Below are positions 63,476 to 64,000 of a stretch of 64,000 nt of DNA, piece by piece. The DNA comes from Micropterix aruncella. Lineage: Eukaryota; Arthropoda; Insecta; Lepidoptera; Micropterigidae. How positions within the stretch are numbered: the first letter of the stretch is position 1; each line of letters begins with the position of its first letter. Location: positions 7,955,822-8,019,821 of the forward strand of contig OX155976.1 in NCBI GenBank assembly GCA_944548615.1, read 5' to 3'. Position numbers and translations under genes: made by a program. The notes under the pieces were generated by a model that saw only the letters and a program-made list of their open reading frames with translations, had not been told where the DNA came from and did no database searches.

Positions 63476-64000
63476 TAACCCCTTGAGCGGCAAACGGGAC
63501 AATTGTCCCACAATTGAAATTACCGTAGAGCGGCAAAGGGGACATCTGTCCCAGCCGAGATCGGCGCCGATGTTTTCCAATTATTTACCCTTGATACCTC
63601 ACATAAATCATACGGCCTGTGGTATGTGCGAAAAGAGGAGAAGATTCTCTGTCGTTAACTAGTTGGTTCATTATTTTTCGTACAGTCGCCATTTTTTTGT
63701 CTATGATTGAACCAAACCAAACCAAAAACTTCAATATTCATGTTGATTTTCAACACCAAATATTTTTTTATTTTTGTATGGGTATAAGTAAAACGAAGTC
63801 ATAGGTTGAATGAAGCATATTATAATTATTATAAAAGTATTCACAATTTCTTGTATAGGGTGATTTATTTCCAGAAAAAACATAGAAATGTTGCACAAGG
63901 CAGTTTTTTTCTGTACCATAACTTTGACAGATAATTCTGAATAATGCTTATTGCTTTACAAAACGACGTTACTCGTATCTAATCGCAAATTTCAACAGGA
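63476..64000. mobile_element. TTAA-type repeat family W, copy 2, cut by the window end
   Basis: Begins TTAACCCCTTGAGCGGC and follows 49362-49890 with very few changes, including the same GCGGCAAA repeat. The close identity indicates recent movement or duplication. Confidence 0.6.

Overview
The window is AT-rich eukaryotic nuclear DNA, almost certainly from an arthropod and most likely an insect. The evidence is spliceosomal introns with GTAAGT/GTGAGT donors, an R1-clade non-LTR retrotransposon (a clade found mainly in arthropods), CR1/Jockey, RTE and I-like elements, Helitrons with A/T insertion and CTAG ends, and hAT and TTAA-type cut-and-paste elements. I cannot name the species. No bacterial-type operons, CRISPR arrays, rRNA or complete tRNA genes were found.

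Two genes are well supported. (1) The spliceosomal Sm protein G gene (SNRPG) lies on the + strand at 28634-30559. It has three exons (32, 148 and 51 coding nt) that join in frame to 76 residues. Intron 1 is 57 nt. Intron 2 is 1.6 kb and filled with nested transposons. (2) A large - strand gene runs from 62696 (first visible ATG; it may continue upstream of an acceptor at 62703) to a stop at 43947. It has seven exons whose splice phases all agree and encodes about 945 aa. The product carries two AT-hooks, a Q-run and a heptad-like Y-S-Q-S-P tandem repeat, and looks like a nuclear, DNA-binding, mostly disordered regulator. I could not assign it to a named family. Its exons are GC/CpG-rich islands in AT-rich introns. 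A third gene is represented only by a probable first coding exon at 25380-25543 (-), encoding 54 aa and followed by a good GTGAGT donor.

The rest is transposon graveyard. 0-10 kb holds an RTE scrap, a hAT remnant, a tandem-repeat element ending in a purine tract, an unclassified repeat family (copies A-C) and two Helitrons. 10-22 kb holds a 196-bp palindrome built from a Penelope-like terminal sequence, an I-like RNase H remnant, a 607-codon R1-clade reverse transcriptase, a 56-bp palindrome and inverted GGTC/GACC repeats. 22-32 kb holds several foldback elements around SNRPG. 32-43 kb holds RTE and CR1/Jockey remnants and a three-level nest of small transposons. 44-64 kb is the AT-hook gene, whose introns contain a hAT element with 8-bp duplications, a second 1.7-kb hAT element, CR1 scraps, a decayed Gypsy element and, inserted in that Gypsy, an intact ORF with a restriction-like endonuclease motif.

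The only visible functional links between genes are structural: transposons have colonised the introns and flanks of both genes while leaving exon junctions intact.
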